Part shown: one piece after another, positions 36,991 through 46,960 of the stretch
How positions within the stretch are numbered: the stretch's first letter is position 1
Layout: each line of letters opens with the position of its first letter
From: Hydractinia symbiolongicarpus
Taxonomy: Eukaryota; Cnidaria; Hydrozoa; Anthoathecata; Hydractiniidae
Length of the DNA: 64,000 nt
Reading direction: 5' to 3'
Assembly: GCF_029227915.1 (NCBI RefSeq)
Contig: NC_079875.1
Location: 39,701,201-39,765,200 of the forward strand
Translations under genes and position numbers: made by a program
Notes under the pieces: generated by a model
The model's input: only the letters and a program-made list of their open reading frames with translations
Database searches by the model: none
Told to the model about the DNA's origin: nothing

Positions 36991-38234
36991 GATATAGCGA
37001 CAGTTTCAAAAACTACATTTCATTGACTTTCTAAGGGTGTCAGTCCGTTTGAGTTTTAACGGTTGTGTCACATATTCGTACCAACATGTATTTAGCGATA
37101 TTATTTTGATATTACTAGGTTGCATTGCTTTTAACAATCAAACGTTGACTGTGGGACTTAATTGAACTAACTTTGGACTGTGACCTGATAAATGTGATAA
37201 ATGAGACAATTGGACTCCAAGAAATAACATTCTTCTTAATTTGACGTGATTGCCGGAACTCAGCGATTACACTGGGCTCTGTGGTAGCGCTTCAATTAAG
37301 AATTAAGATAAAAAAGTCATTTTTTTATTGCGGGACCAATCCTAGCCATTATCTCGCACTGAAGAAATAGCGGCAGTTTCAAAAACTACATTTCATTGAC
37401 TTTCTAACGGTGTCAGTCCGTTTGAGTTACAACGGTTGTGTCACATATTCGTACCAACATGTATTTAGCGATAATTTTCTGATATTACTAGGTTGCATGG
37501 TTTTAACAATGAAACGATTGACTGTGGGACTTAATTGAGCTAACTTTGGACTGTGACCTGATAAATGTGATAAATGAGACAATTGGACTTCAAGAAATAA
37601 CATTCTTCTTAATTTGACGTAATTGCCGGAACTCAGCGATTACACTGGGCACTGTGGTAGCGCTTCATTTAAAAATTAAGCCAAAAAAAGACATTTTTTA
37701 ATTGTGGGACCTATCCTAGCCGTTAGCGCGCACTAAAGAAATAGCGGCAGTTTTAAGAACTACATTTCATTGACTTTCTAACGGTGTCAGTCCGTTTGAG
37801 TTACAACGGTTGGGTCACATATTCGTACCAACATGTATTTAGCGATATTTTTCTGATATTACTAGGTTGCATCGCTTTTAACTATGAAACGATTGACTGT
37901 GGGACTTAATTGAGCTAACTTTGGACTGTCACCTGATAAATGTGATAAAAGAGACAATTGGACTCCAAGAAAAAACACTCTTTTTAATTTGACATGATTG
38001 CCGAAACTCCGCGATTACACTGGGCTCTGTGGTAGCGCTTCATTTAAGAATTATGTTAAAAAAAGTCATTTTTTTATTGTGGGACCAATCCTAACCATTA
38101 TCCTGCGCTGATGAAATAGCGACAGTTTCAAAAACTACATTTCATTGACTTTCTAACGGTGTCAGTCCGTTTGAGTTTCAACGGTTGTGTCACATATTCG
38201 TACCAACATGTATTTAGCGATATTTTTTTGATAT
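36991..38234 (+). repeat. Satellite monomers up to the retrotransposon insertion
   Basis: About three and a third monomers end abruptly at gatat in 38230-38234. The order here resembles 42.6-43.44 kb on the far side of the insertion. Shared markers are gatattattttgatatt (about 37098 and 42677), gcatggttttaac (about 37495 and 43075) and the gaattatgttaaaaaaagtc/cctgcgctgatgaaat monomer (about 38048 and 43251). The interrupted monomer is of the gagtttcaacggttgtg class. No gene precedes the element in this stretch. Confidence 0.9.
38230..38234. repeat. Possible target-site duplication, left copy
   Basis: The sequence gatat here matches gatat at 41641-41645. If the T at 41640 counts, the match is six bases (tgatat, 38229-38234). 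An alternative alignment, atatta at 38233-38238 and 41642-41647, is also possible and would shift the left junction. The match is short, and one copy is simply the satellite continuing, so microhomology without true duplication cannot be excluded. Confidence 0.5.
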
Positions 38235-38239
38235 ATTAA

Positions 38240-41200
38240 AATGTTAAATGCAATCAAAGACGATTCATTTGTGATACATGCTGGGAAACCACTCACGCTG
38301 CTTGTTTGAACCAATCAAATTTAGTACTCAATGGTAGAATTCCGAAATATTGGACCTGTTCAGATTGCCATTTTACTGTGCTTCCCTTTTCGAATGTACG
38401 TGATGTTTGCGCATTGTACTCATCTATTCTGAGTGATGGTGGTGAATACGAGGAATTAATAACCATACCAAGCAATCCAAAACATACGAAAATTTGCCAT
38501 CTAAATACGCAATCCTTACCGAGCACATTTGACGAGTTCTCATACATGCTCGAATGTCATAAATTTGACATAATCACGTTGTCCGAGACATGGTTAAAAA
38601 ATAATCAGGTATTGATTGATTATGTAAACATTCCAGGATACCAATTTGAATATAAAAACAGAACTGATAAACGAGGAGGTGGTGTTGGAATGTACATCAA
38701 GGACGAACTTATTTACAAAACTAGAGACGACATAACCAAACTCGACAATTCTATCGAACATGTCTGGATCGAAGTGAAAGGTAGAAATAAAAATTACTCA
38801 TATCTAGTTGGAACATTTTATCAGTCATCTTCTATAGAAAGAGAAAAAAAAGATTGGCTAGAACGATTTGATATTCTTTTGCGTCACATCACCGCAAAAT
38901 GGGACGGTATTATCATAATTACAGGTGACTTCAATATCGACTTATTACAAGGTGATAAATCCACAATCGAATTATATCAAGATACACTTATGACTTATGA
39001 CCTAAAACAACATATTACAAAACCAACCCGAAAATCGACATCCCTTATTGATCATGTTATTAGTAATATACCGGAAAAGGTAGTTAGTGAGAACGTTTTA
39101 TTGTGCCATGAAATTTCTGACCATGTTGCCCCGCATATCGTTATGAATATCAAAAAGGATAAATTCGAAAAACGATACAAATTTATACGTGACGAGAAGC
39201 AGTTGAACATCGATGAATATATTAGTGATATCGAGAAGATTCGTTTTTCCTTGATAGATACTTTTGATGATCCGGAAGATCAACTGTATGTTATGAATGA
39301 ACTCATACTGTCCTGCATTAATAGCCATGCTCCTTTGAAAAGGTGTAAATTTACACGACCACCAGCTCCCTGGATGAAGGACCCATCCATTGTATCGTCG
39401 AAACTGAAACTTGATGAACTTCGTAGTGAATTAAAATCTTGTGATGACAGAGAGGCTAAACATGCGTATGCTGAAACGAGAAATAAATTGAAGAAGGCTA
39501 TCAAACACTCTAGAAGAACCTTCTATCAAAAGGCTTTATCAAGTAACCGTTCAAAGGAAGTATGGAAAACCATAAGAACTATTATTAAACCACAGTTCAA
39601 ACAAATCAGGCAGAATCCCGATACCATCAATGATTATTTCAATTCCATTGCAATAAAGTTAAGCAATACAAATGAGTTAAACATTTCTCCCACCATGAAT
39701 GATGAGGCTGTACCGGCAATGGATTTATTTGACCTTCGTCACGCTACCCAAGAGGATGTTCTCAAACATTTGAATTCATTGAGAAGTGATTGCTCTACTG
39801 GTGGTGATAACATACCAGCTAAATTCATAAAACCTGTCGCAGCCCAATTGTCGCCAGTCCTAACAAAGATTTTGAATAACTGCATCGATGCAAACGTATT
39901 TCCAACATGCTGGAAGAAATCACGTATCTGTCCGGTACCTAAAGTTCCAGGTGCTTCACAACTAGAAGATTTTCGTCCAATATCAATACTTCCTGTACTG
40001 TCCAAAGTATATGAGAAAGTCATTTTATCACAGCTTTGTGACTTCATTGATAGATATAACATTTACGCTTCAACTCAATCTGGTTTTCGCAAAGGTCACT
40101 CGTGCATCACGATACTCTTAAAATTAAAGGACGACATTTTGAAGGCTATGCAAGGAGGTGAAGTAACTTTATCAGTGTCAGCAGATTACTCCAAAGCATT
40201 TGATACTGTGAAATATGACGTTCTGATTAATAAGTTGAAGAAACTCCAAATGTCTCCTGCATTCATCAATTTGATCTCTAACTATTTGTCAAATCGCCAG
40301 CAGTTTGTGCAAATTGATGACAAAAAATCGGACACCTTGCTGATCAAATACGGTGTTCCCCAGGGATCTATTCTTGGTCCGATCTTGTTCAACATCTATG
40401 TCTCTGACCTATCGTTGAATTCGTCGTGTAATTCTATCCAGTACGCAGATGACACAAATCTTTACATACACTTCAAACTAAAAGAAATGGATATCGCAAC
40501 AGCAAAGCTTCAAAGTGACATTAACCAAATAACAACATGGTCAAAGATAAACAATCTGATGTTTAATTCCATAAAGACAAAATCAATTATGTACTCGACA
40601 AGCCAGTTAAGCTGTATAAACAATTTAAACTTCAGTAACTTATTCAAATTCCATAGTAATGGTGCTGAGATTGAGCGGGTATCCTCTCTCAAAATACTGG
40701 GCATAACATTCGATGAACATATGACGTGGTCTACACATGTGAATAACATCATTAGATCATCATACGCTACGATTTCGACATTAAAGCGATTGAAACGTTT
40801 GGCACCTTTTCACGTGAGAAAGAATCTCACTGAAGCACTGATATTATCAAAGATAGACTACGGAAATCTTGTCTATAATAATATTCCACAATATCAAATG
40901 AAAAGGTTACAAAGAGTTCTAAATGTCGCTGCCAGCTTTGTTCTTCAGAGATATGCTTCCACTAACGATGTGTTAGTAATACTGAAATGGCTGCCAGTGC
41001 AAGAGCGTGTAAATTTATGGATACTAAAACTGGCACACAAGGTGTTGTATGACGAATGCTCACCTGAATACCTTACACTGAAATGGTACAAAAATGGTCG
41101 AAGCCTGCGATCTGATGCAGAAAACAAAAATAAACTACAAAGCGACACATTCCAAAAAACGTTTATGGATTGCTCATCAGCGTTGTTTAATGATCTTCCT

Positions 41201-41296
41201 GGCAATATTCGTTCCGTTGTCAACCATAAAGAATTTATCAAAAAAGTCAAATTATTCTTACACGATAGTGCTTTGTGCAAACTTTTATCCAAATAA
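38240..41296 (+). CDS. Endonuclease/reverse transcriptase polyprotein (ORF2-type), 5'-partial
   Basis: The frame is open from 38240 to the TAA at 41294-41296, about 1018 codons. No start codon is expected, because the 5' end is cut off; the first possible initiator-like codon, TTG at 38306, is not a real start. Counting from 38240, residues 4-43 hold the end of a PHD-type finger: C11-x2-C14, H19, C22, W38, C40-x2-C43. The first Cys pair is missing. The APE endonuclease follows, with HLNTQSL (87-93), SETWL (E116), RGGGVGMYI (145-153), GDFNID (D230, N232), SLIDH (D271, H272) and SDH (293-295). The reverse transcriptase spans about 520-770, with DFRPIS (577-582), motif A ADYSKAFD (D649), motif B GVPQGS (705-710) and motif C YADD (735-738). 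LKILGITFDEHMTW (from 817) and LKWLPVQERV (915-924) resemble CR1/L2 C-termini. The enzyme would nick DNA and copy its RNA at the nick. Catalytic residues look intact; without a 5' end and promoter the copy is probably not autonomous. Confidence 0.93.
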   Translation, partial: NVKCNQRRFICDTCWETTHAACLNQSNLVLNGRIPKYWTCSDCHFTVLPFSNVRDVCALYSSILSDGGEYEELITIPSNPKHTKICHLNTQSLPSTFDEFSYMLECHKFDIITLSETWLKNNQVLIDYVNIPGYQFEYKNRTDKRGGGVGMYIKDELIYKTRDDITKLDNSIEHVWIEVKGRNKNYSYLVGTFYQSSSIEREKKDWLERFDILLRHITAKWDGIIIITGDFNIDLLQGDKSTIELYQDTLMTYDLKQHITKPTRKSTSLIDHVISNIPEKVVSENVLLCHEISDHVAPHIVMNIKKDKFEKRYKFIRDEKQLNIDEYISDIEKIRFSLIDTFDDPEDQLYVMNELILSCINSHAPLKRCKFTRPPAPWMKDPSIVSSKLKLDELRSELKSCDDREAKHAYAETRNKLKKAIKHSRRTFYQKALSSNRSKEVWKTIRTIIKPQFKQIRQNPDTINDYFNSIAIKLSNTNELNISPTMNDEAVPAMDLFDLRHATQEDVLKHLNSLRSDCSTGGDNIPAKFIKPVAAQLSPVLTKILNNCIDANVFPTCWKKSRICPVPKVPGASQLEDFRPISILPVLSKVYEKVILSQLCDFIDRYNIYASTQSGFRKGHSCITILLKLKDDILKAMQGGEVTLSVSADYSKAFDTVKYDVLINKLKKLQMSPAFINLISNYLSNRQQFVQIDDKKSDTLLIKYGVPQGSILGPILFNIYVSDLSLNSSCNSIQYADDTNLYIHFKLKEMDIATAKLQSDINQITTWSKINNLMFNSIKTKSIMYSTSQLSCINNLNFSNLFKFHSNGAEIERVSSLKILGITFDEHMTWSTHVNNIIRSSYATISTLKRLKRLAPFHVRKNLTEALILSKIDYGNLVYNNIPQYQMKRLQRVLNVAASFVLQRYASTNDVLVILKWLPVQERVNLWILKLAHKVLYDECSPEYLTLKWYKNGRSLRSDAENKNKLQSDTFQKTFMDCSSALFNDLPGNIRSVVNHKEFIKKVKLFLHDSALCKLLSK
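38249..38371 (+). other. Partial PHD-like zinc finger at the truncated 5' end
   Basis: Reading upstream of the TTG at 38306 in the same frame gives CNQRRFICDTC followed by WETTHAAC, then W-T-C-S-D-C at about 38351-38368. The spacing C-x2-C-x4-H-x2-C-x17-C-x2-C, with Trp two residues before the penultimate Cys, matches the last six ligands of the C4HC3 PHD pattern. Such fingers are known in front of the endonuclease in some CR1-group elements. The first C-x2-C would lie just upstream and is replaced by satellite, so the fold is incomplete here. Confidence 0.8.
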
Positions 41297-41621
41297 TGTG
41301 AATAACTCTATGCATGTAGGCTACCTATTTCCCCCCCATCTTTTCATTATATTATATTTTTGTGTGTCCTTACATCGGTGCCATCAATTTATTTATTTTT
41401 AATTAGTCTCTTCTTTTTTTTTTTTTTTTTTTTTTTTCTTGTTCTATGTGTCTACTTACTCTACCGGCACCATTTCGTACTCTGTGAGCCCATTTATTTC
41501 ATTATGCACTTAGATTCAATATATTTTTTTACTGATCTTATAGATTTTATAGATTTTTATAGTTTTTATTTTTTTGTAGGCAGAAGAACCATTTGTAAAT
41601 TATGGATGCCAAATATATGTT
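41297..41621 (+). other. 3' untranslated region of the retrotransposon
   Basis: Between the stop codon and the TAA tail lies about 325 bp of T-rich, non-coding sequence. It includes a run of 24 T at 41414-41437 and short repeats of tatagatttt and tatagttttt near 41540-41565. I see no AATAAA polyadenylation signal directly before the end. In this group the 3' UTR usually contains what the reverse transcriptase recognises, but no specific structure can be assigned by reading. Short open frames here, including one running into the satellite, are chance. Confidence 0.8.
41414..41437 (+). repeat. T24 homopolymer in the retrotransposon 3' UTR
   Basis: An uninterrupted run of 24 thymines is flanked by ttc and cttgttc. 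It may vary in length between copies or between individuals, and is also a likely place for sequencing error. Confidence 0.9.
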
Positions 41622-41640
41622 TAATAATAATAATAATAAT
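41622..41640 (+). repeat. (TAA)6 3' tail of the retrotransposon
   Basis: Six TAA units plus one T sit exactly where the element meets the resumed satellite (gatattactagg from 41641). A short tandem-repeat tail in place of poly(A) is known from I, CR1, L2 and related non-LTR elements. It marks the 3' end and shows the element inserted on the + strand. Confidence 0.92.
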
Positions 41641-41645
41641 GATAT
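41641..41645. repeat. Possible target-site duplication, right copy
   Basis: gatat directly after the TAA tail begins the resumed satellite, in the exact register expected from the monomer interrupted at 38230-38234. The satellite monomer is otherwise complete across the insertion, with no net loss of target bases. Confidence 0.5.
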
Positions 41646-43334
41646 TACTAGGTTGCATCGCTTTTAACAATGAAACGTTGACTGTGGGACTTAATTGAAC
41701 TAACTTTGGACTGTGACCTGATAAATGTGATAAATGAGACAATTGGACTCCAAGAAATAACATTCTTCTTAATTTGACGTGATTGCCGGATCTCAGCGAT
41801 TACACTGGGCTCTGTGGTAGCGCTTCAATTAAGAATTAAGATAAAAAAGTCATTTTTTTATAGCGGGACCAATCCTAGCCATTATCTCGCGCTGAAGAAA
41901 TAGCGGCAGTTTCAAAAACTACATTTCATTGACGTTCTAACGGTGTTAGTCCGTTTGAGTTACAACGGTAGGGTCACATAATCGTACCAACATGTATTTA
42001 GCGATATTTTTCTGATATTACCAGGTTGCATCGCTTTTAACTATGAAACGATTGACTATGGGACTTAATTGAGCTAACTTTGGACTGTCACCTGATAAAT
42101 GAGATAAAAGAGACAATTGGACTCCAAGAAAAAACATTCTTCTTAATTTGACATGATTGCCGAAACTCAGCGATTACACTGGGCTCTGTGGTAGCGCTTC
42201 AATTAAGAATTAAGATAAAAAAGTCATTTTTTTATTGCGGAACCAATCCTAGCGATTATCTCGCGCTGAAGAAATAGCGGCAGTTTCAAAAACTACATTT
42301 CATTGACTTTCTAACGGTGTCAGTCCGTTTGAGTTTTAACGGTTGTGTCACATATTCGTACCAACATGTATTCAGCGATATTTTTTGATATTACTAGGTT
42401 GCATCGCTTTTAACAATGAAACGTTGACTGTGGGACTTAATTGAACTAACTTTGGACTGTGACCTGATAAATGTGATAAATGAGACAATTGGACTCCAAG
42501 AAATAACATTCTTCTTAATTTGACGTGATTGCCAGAACTCAGCGATTACACTGGGCTCTGTGGTAGCGCTTCAATTAAGAATTAAGATAAAAAAGTCATT
42601 TTTTGACTTTCTAACGGTGTCAGTCCGTTTGAGTTACAACGTTTGGGTCACATATTCGTACCAACATGTATTTAGCGATATTATTTTGATATTACTAGTT
42701 TGCATCGCTTTTAACAATGAAACGTTGACTGTGGGACTTAATTGAACTAACTTTGGACTGTGACCTGATAAATGTGATAAATGAGACAATTGGACTCCAA
42801 GAAATAACATTCTTCTTAATTTGACGTGATTGCCGGAACTCAGCGATTACACTGGGCTCTGTGGTAGCGCTTCAATTAAGAATTAAGATAAAAAAGTCAT
42901 TTTTTTATTGCAGGACCAATCCTAGCCATTATCTCGCACTGAAGAAATAGCGGCAGTTTCGAAAACTACATTTCATTGACTTTCTAACGGTGTCAGTCCG
43001 TTTGAGTTACAACGGTTGTGTCACATATTCGTACCAACATGTATTTAGCGATAATTTTCTGATATTACTAGGTTGCATGGTTTTAACAATGAAACGATTG
43101 ACTGTGGGACTTAATTGAGCTAACTTTGGACTGTGACCTGATAAATGTGATAAATGAGACAATTGGACTCCAAGAAATAACATTCTTCTTAATTTGACGT
43201 AATTGCCGGAACTCAGCGATTACACTGGGCACTGTGGTAGCGCTTCATTTAAGAATTATGTTAAAAAAAGTCAGTTTTTTATTGTGGGACCAATCCTAGC
43301 CATTATCCTGCGCTGATGAAATTGCGACAGTTTC
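41641..43334 (+). repeat. Satellite monomers right of the insertion, with first truncated monomer
   Basis: The array resumes in phase. Markers from here rightward include cttcaattaagaattaag, attgcgggacc and gacgttctaacggtgttag. At about 42604, gtcatttttt joins gactttctaacgg directly, removing about 72 bp across the normal monomer boundary and leaving a unit of about 301 bp. The section from about 42.65 to 43.33 kb repeats the order seen at 37.1-38.1 kb. No gene. Confidence 0.88.
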
Positions 43335-46300
43335 AAAAACTACATTTCATTGACTTTCTAACGGTGTCAGTCCGTTTGAGTTTCAACGGTTGTGTCACAT
43401 ATTCGTACCAACATGTATTTAGCGATATTTTTTTGATATTACTAAGTTGCATCGCTTTTAACAATGAAACGATTGACTGTTGGACTTAATTGAGCTAACT
43501 GTGTACTGTTACCTGATAAATGTGATAAATGAGACAAATGGACTCCAAGAAATAACATTCTTGTTAATTTGACGTGATTGCCGGAACTCAGCGATTACAC
43601 TGGGCACTGTGGTAGCACTTCATTTAAAAATTAAGATACAAAAAGTCATTTTTTTATTGCGGGACCAATCCTAGCCATTATCTCGCGCTGAAGAAATAGC
43701 GGCAGTTTCAAAAACTACATTTCATTGACGTTCTAACGGTGTTAGTCCGTTTGAGTTACAACGGTTGGGTCACATATTCGTACCAACATGTATTTAGCGA
43801 TATTTTTTTGATATTACTAGGTTGCATCGCTTTTAACAATGAAACGTTGACTGTGGGACTTAATTGAACTAACTTTGTACTGTGACCTGATAAATGTGAT
43901 AAATGAGACAATTGGACTCCAAGAAATAACATTCTTCTTAATTTGACGTGATTGCCGGAACTCAGCGATTACACTGGGCTCTGCGGTAGCGCTTCAATTA
44001 AGAATTAAGATAAAAAAGTCATTTTTTATAACGGGACCAATCCTAGCCATTATCTCGCGCTGAAGAAATAGCGGCAGTTTCAAAAACTACATTTCATTGA
44101 CGTTCTAACGGTGTTAGTCCATTTGAGTTACAACGGTAGGGTCACATATTCGTACCAACATGTATTTAGCGATATTTTTCTGATATTACCAGGTTGCATC
44201 GCTTTTAACTATGAAACGATTGACTGTGGGACTTAATTGAGCTAACTTTGGACTGTCACCTGATAAATAAGATAAAAGAGACAATTGGACTCCAAGAAAA
44301 AACATTCTTCTTAATTTGACATGATTGCCGAAACTCAGCGATTACACTGGGCTCTGTGGTAGCGCTTCAATTAAGAATTAAGATACAAAAAGTCATTTTT
44401 TTATTGCGGGACCAATCCTAGCCAATATCTCGCGCTGAAGAAATAGCGGCAGTTTCAAAAACTACATTTCATTGACTTTCTAACGGTGTCAGTCCGTTTG
44501 AGTTTCAACGGTTGGGTCACATATTCGTACCAACATATATTTAGCGATATTTTTCTGATATTACTAGGTTGCATCGCTTTTAACTATGAAACGATTGACT
44601 GTGGGACTTAATTGAGCTAACTTTGGACTGTCACCTGATAAATGAGATAAAAGACACAAATGGACTCCAAGAAAAAACATTCTTCTTAATTTGACATGAT
44701 TGCCGAAACTCAGCGATTACACTGGGCTCTGTGGTAGCGCTTCATTTAAGAATTATGTTAAAAAAAGTCATTTTTTTATTGTGGGACCAATCCTAGCCAT
44801 TATCCTGCGCTGATGAAATAGCGACAGTTTCAAAAACTACATTTCATTGACTTTCTAACGGTGTCAGTCCGTTTGAGTTTCAACGGTTGTGTCACATATT
44901 CGTACCAACATGTATTGAGCGATATTTTTCTGATATTACTAGGTTGCATCGCTTTTAACAATGAAACGATTGACTGTTGGACTTAATTGAGCTAACTGTG
45001 TACTGTTACCTGATAAATGTGATAAATGAGACAAATGGACTCCAAGAAATAACATTCTTGTTAATTTGACGTGATTGCCGGAACTCAGCGATTACACTGG
45101 GCACTGTGGTAGTGCTTCATTTAAAAATTAAGATACAAAAAGTCATTTTTTTATTGCGGGACCAATCCTAGCCATTATCTCGCGCTGAAGAAATAGCGGC
45201 AGTTTCAAAAACTACATTTCATTGACGTTCTAACGGTGTTAGTCCGTTTGAGTTACAACGGTTGGGTCACATATTCGTACCAACATGTATTTAGCGATAT
45301 TTTTTGATATTACTAGGTTGCATCGCTTTTAACAATGAAACGTTGATTGTGGGACTTAATTGAACTAACTTTGGACTGTGACCTGATAAATGTGATAAAT
45401 GAGACAATTGGACTCCAAGAAATAACATTCTTCTTAATTTGACGTGATTCCCGGAACTCAGCGATTACACTGGGCTCTGTGGTAGCGCTTCAATTAAGAA
45501 TTAAGATAAAAAAGTCATTTTTTTATAGCGGGACCAATCCTAGCCATTATCTCGCGCTGAAGAAATAGCGGCAGTTTCAAAAACCACATTTCATTGACGT
45601 TCTAACGGTGTTAGTCCGTTTGAGTTAGAACGGTAGGGTCACATATTCGTACCAACATGTATTTAGCGATATTTTTCTGATATTACCAGGTTGCATCGCT
45701 TTTAACTATGAAACGATTGACTGTGGGACTTAATTGAGCTAACTTTGAACTGTCACCTGATAAATGAGATAAAAGAGACAATTGGACTCCAAGAAAAAAC
45801 ATTCTTCTTAATTTGACATGATTGCCGAAACTCAGCGATTACACTGGGCTCTGTGGTAGCGCTTCATTTAAGAATTATGTTAAAAAAAGTCATTTTTTTA
45901 TTGTGGGACCAATCCTAGCCATTATCCTGCGCTGATGAAATAGCGACAGTTTCAAAAACTACATTTCATTGACTTTCTAACGGTGTCAGTCCGTTTGAGT
46001 TTCAACAGTTGTGTCACATATTCGTACCAACATGTATTGAGCGATATTTTTCTGATATTACTAGGTTGCATCGCTTTTAACAATGAAACGATTGACTGTT
46101 GGACTTAATTGAGCTAACTGTGTACTGTTACCTGATAAATGTGATAAATGAGACAAATGGACACCAAGAAATAACATTCTTGTTAATTTGACGTGATTGC
46201 CGGAACTCAGCGATTACACTGGGCACTGTGGTAGTGCTTCATTTAAAAATTAAGATACAAAAAGTCATTTTTTTATTGCGGGACCAATCCTAGCCATTAT

Positions 46301-46960
46301 CTCGCGCTGAAGAAATAGCGGCAGTTTCAAAAACTACATTTCATTGACGTTCTAACGGTGTTAGTCCGTTTGAGTTACAACGGTTGGGTCACATATTCGT
46401 ACCAACATGTATTTAGCGATATTTTTTTGATATTACTAGGTTGCATCGCTTTTAACAATGAAACGTTGATTGTGGGACTTAATTGAACTAACTTTGGACT
46501 GTGACCTGATAAATGTGATAAATGAGACAATTGGACTCCAAGAAATAACATTCTTCTTAATTTGACGTGATTGCCGGAACTCAGCGATTACACTGGGCTC
46601 TGTGGTAGCGCTTCAATTAAGAATTAAGATAAAAAAGTCATTTTTTTATAGCGGGACCAATCCTAGCCATTATCTCGCGCTGAAGAAATAGCGGCAGTTT
46701 CAAAAACCACATTTCATTGACGTTCTAACGGTGTTAGTCCGTTTGAGTTAGAACGGTAGGGTCACATATTCGTACCAACATGTATTTAGCGATATTTTTC
46801 TGATATTACCAGGTTGCATCGCTTTTAACTATGAAACGATTGACTGTGGGACTTAATTGAGCTAACTTTGGACTGTCACCTGATAAATGAGATAAAAGAG
46901 ACAATTGGACTCCAAGAAAAAACATTCTTCTTAATTTGACATGATTGCCGAAACTCAGCG
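43335..46960 (+). repeat. Three-monomer HOR (about 1.12 kb) with gactgttggac monomers
   Basis: The monomer with gactgttggac, aactgtgtactg and acaaatgga recurs near 43475, 44970 and 46093. The tgtattgagcg variant lies at 44911 and 46033, a 1122-bp offset, so about 44.87-45.99 kb and 45.99-47.0 kb are two copies of a three-monomer unit. The monomer with gttagaacggtaggg appears near 45625 and 46749. At 43435-43439 the monomer equivalent to the one hit by the retrotransposon is uninterrupted. No gene. Confidence 0.85.

Larger units (their letters stand above)
38235..41640 (+). mobile_element. 5'-truncated non-LTR retrotransposon (LINE), CR1/L2/Daphne-like
   Basis: A 3.4-kb segment unrelated to the satellite splits one monomer. 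The left flank ends in gatat and the right flank resumes with gatattactagg. It encodes an APE-type endonuclease plus reverse transcriptase on the + strand, has a 3' UTR of about 325 bp, and ends in a TAA-repeat tail instead of poly(A). There are no terminal repeats. The left edge falls inside a PHD-like zinc finger, so the 5' end of the element is missing, as expected from incomplete target-primed reverse transcription. The open frame is uninterrupted, which points to a recent insertion. Placement in the CR1/L2/Daphne group rests on the PHD-EN-RT order, the C-terminal LKWLPVQERV motif and the tail type; I cannot separate the clades by eye. The exact left junction (38234-38238) is uncertain. 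Confidence 0.93.

Noticed and set aside
38306-38308. TTG at 38306 as the true translation start
   Set aside because: The frame continues upstream to 38240 and encodes conserved zinc-finger residues. The native start lies in the missing 5' part.
38293-38547. Minus-strand ORFs across the retrotransposon (38293-38547, 39098-39328, 39280-39504, 39739-40062, 40510-40752, 40945-41292)
   Set aside because: These are antisense shadows of the endonuclease/reverse transcriptase frame.
38235-41640. LTR retrotransposon or retrovirus
   Set aside because: There are no terminal repeats, protease, integrase or RNase H/gag signals. The APE endonuclease and TAA tail define a non-LTR element.
41094-41698. Plus-strand ORFs 41094-41402 and 41360-41698 as extra element proteins
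   Set aside because: The first overlaps the end of the main frame out of phase. The second is T-rich 3' UTR running across the tail into satellite. Neither resembles a known domain.
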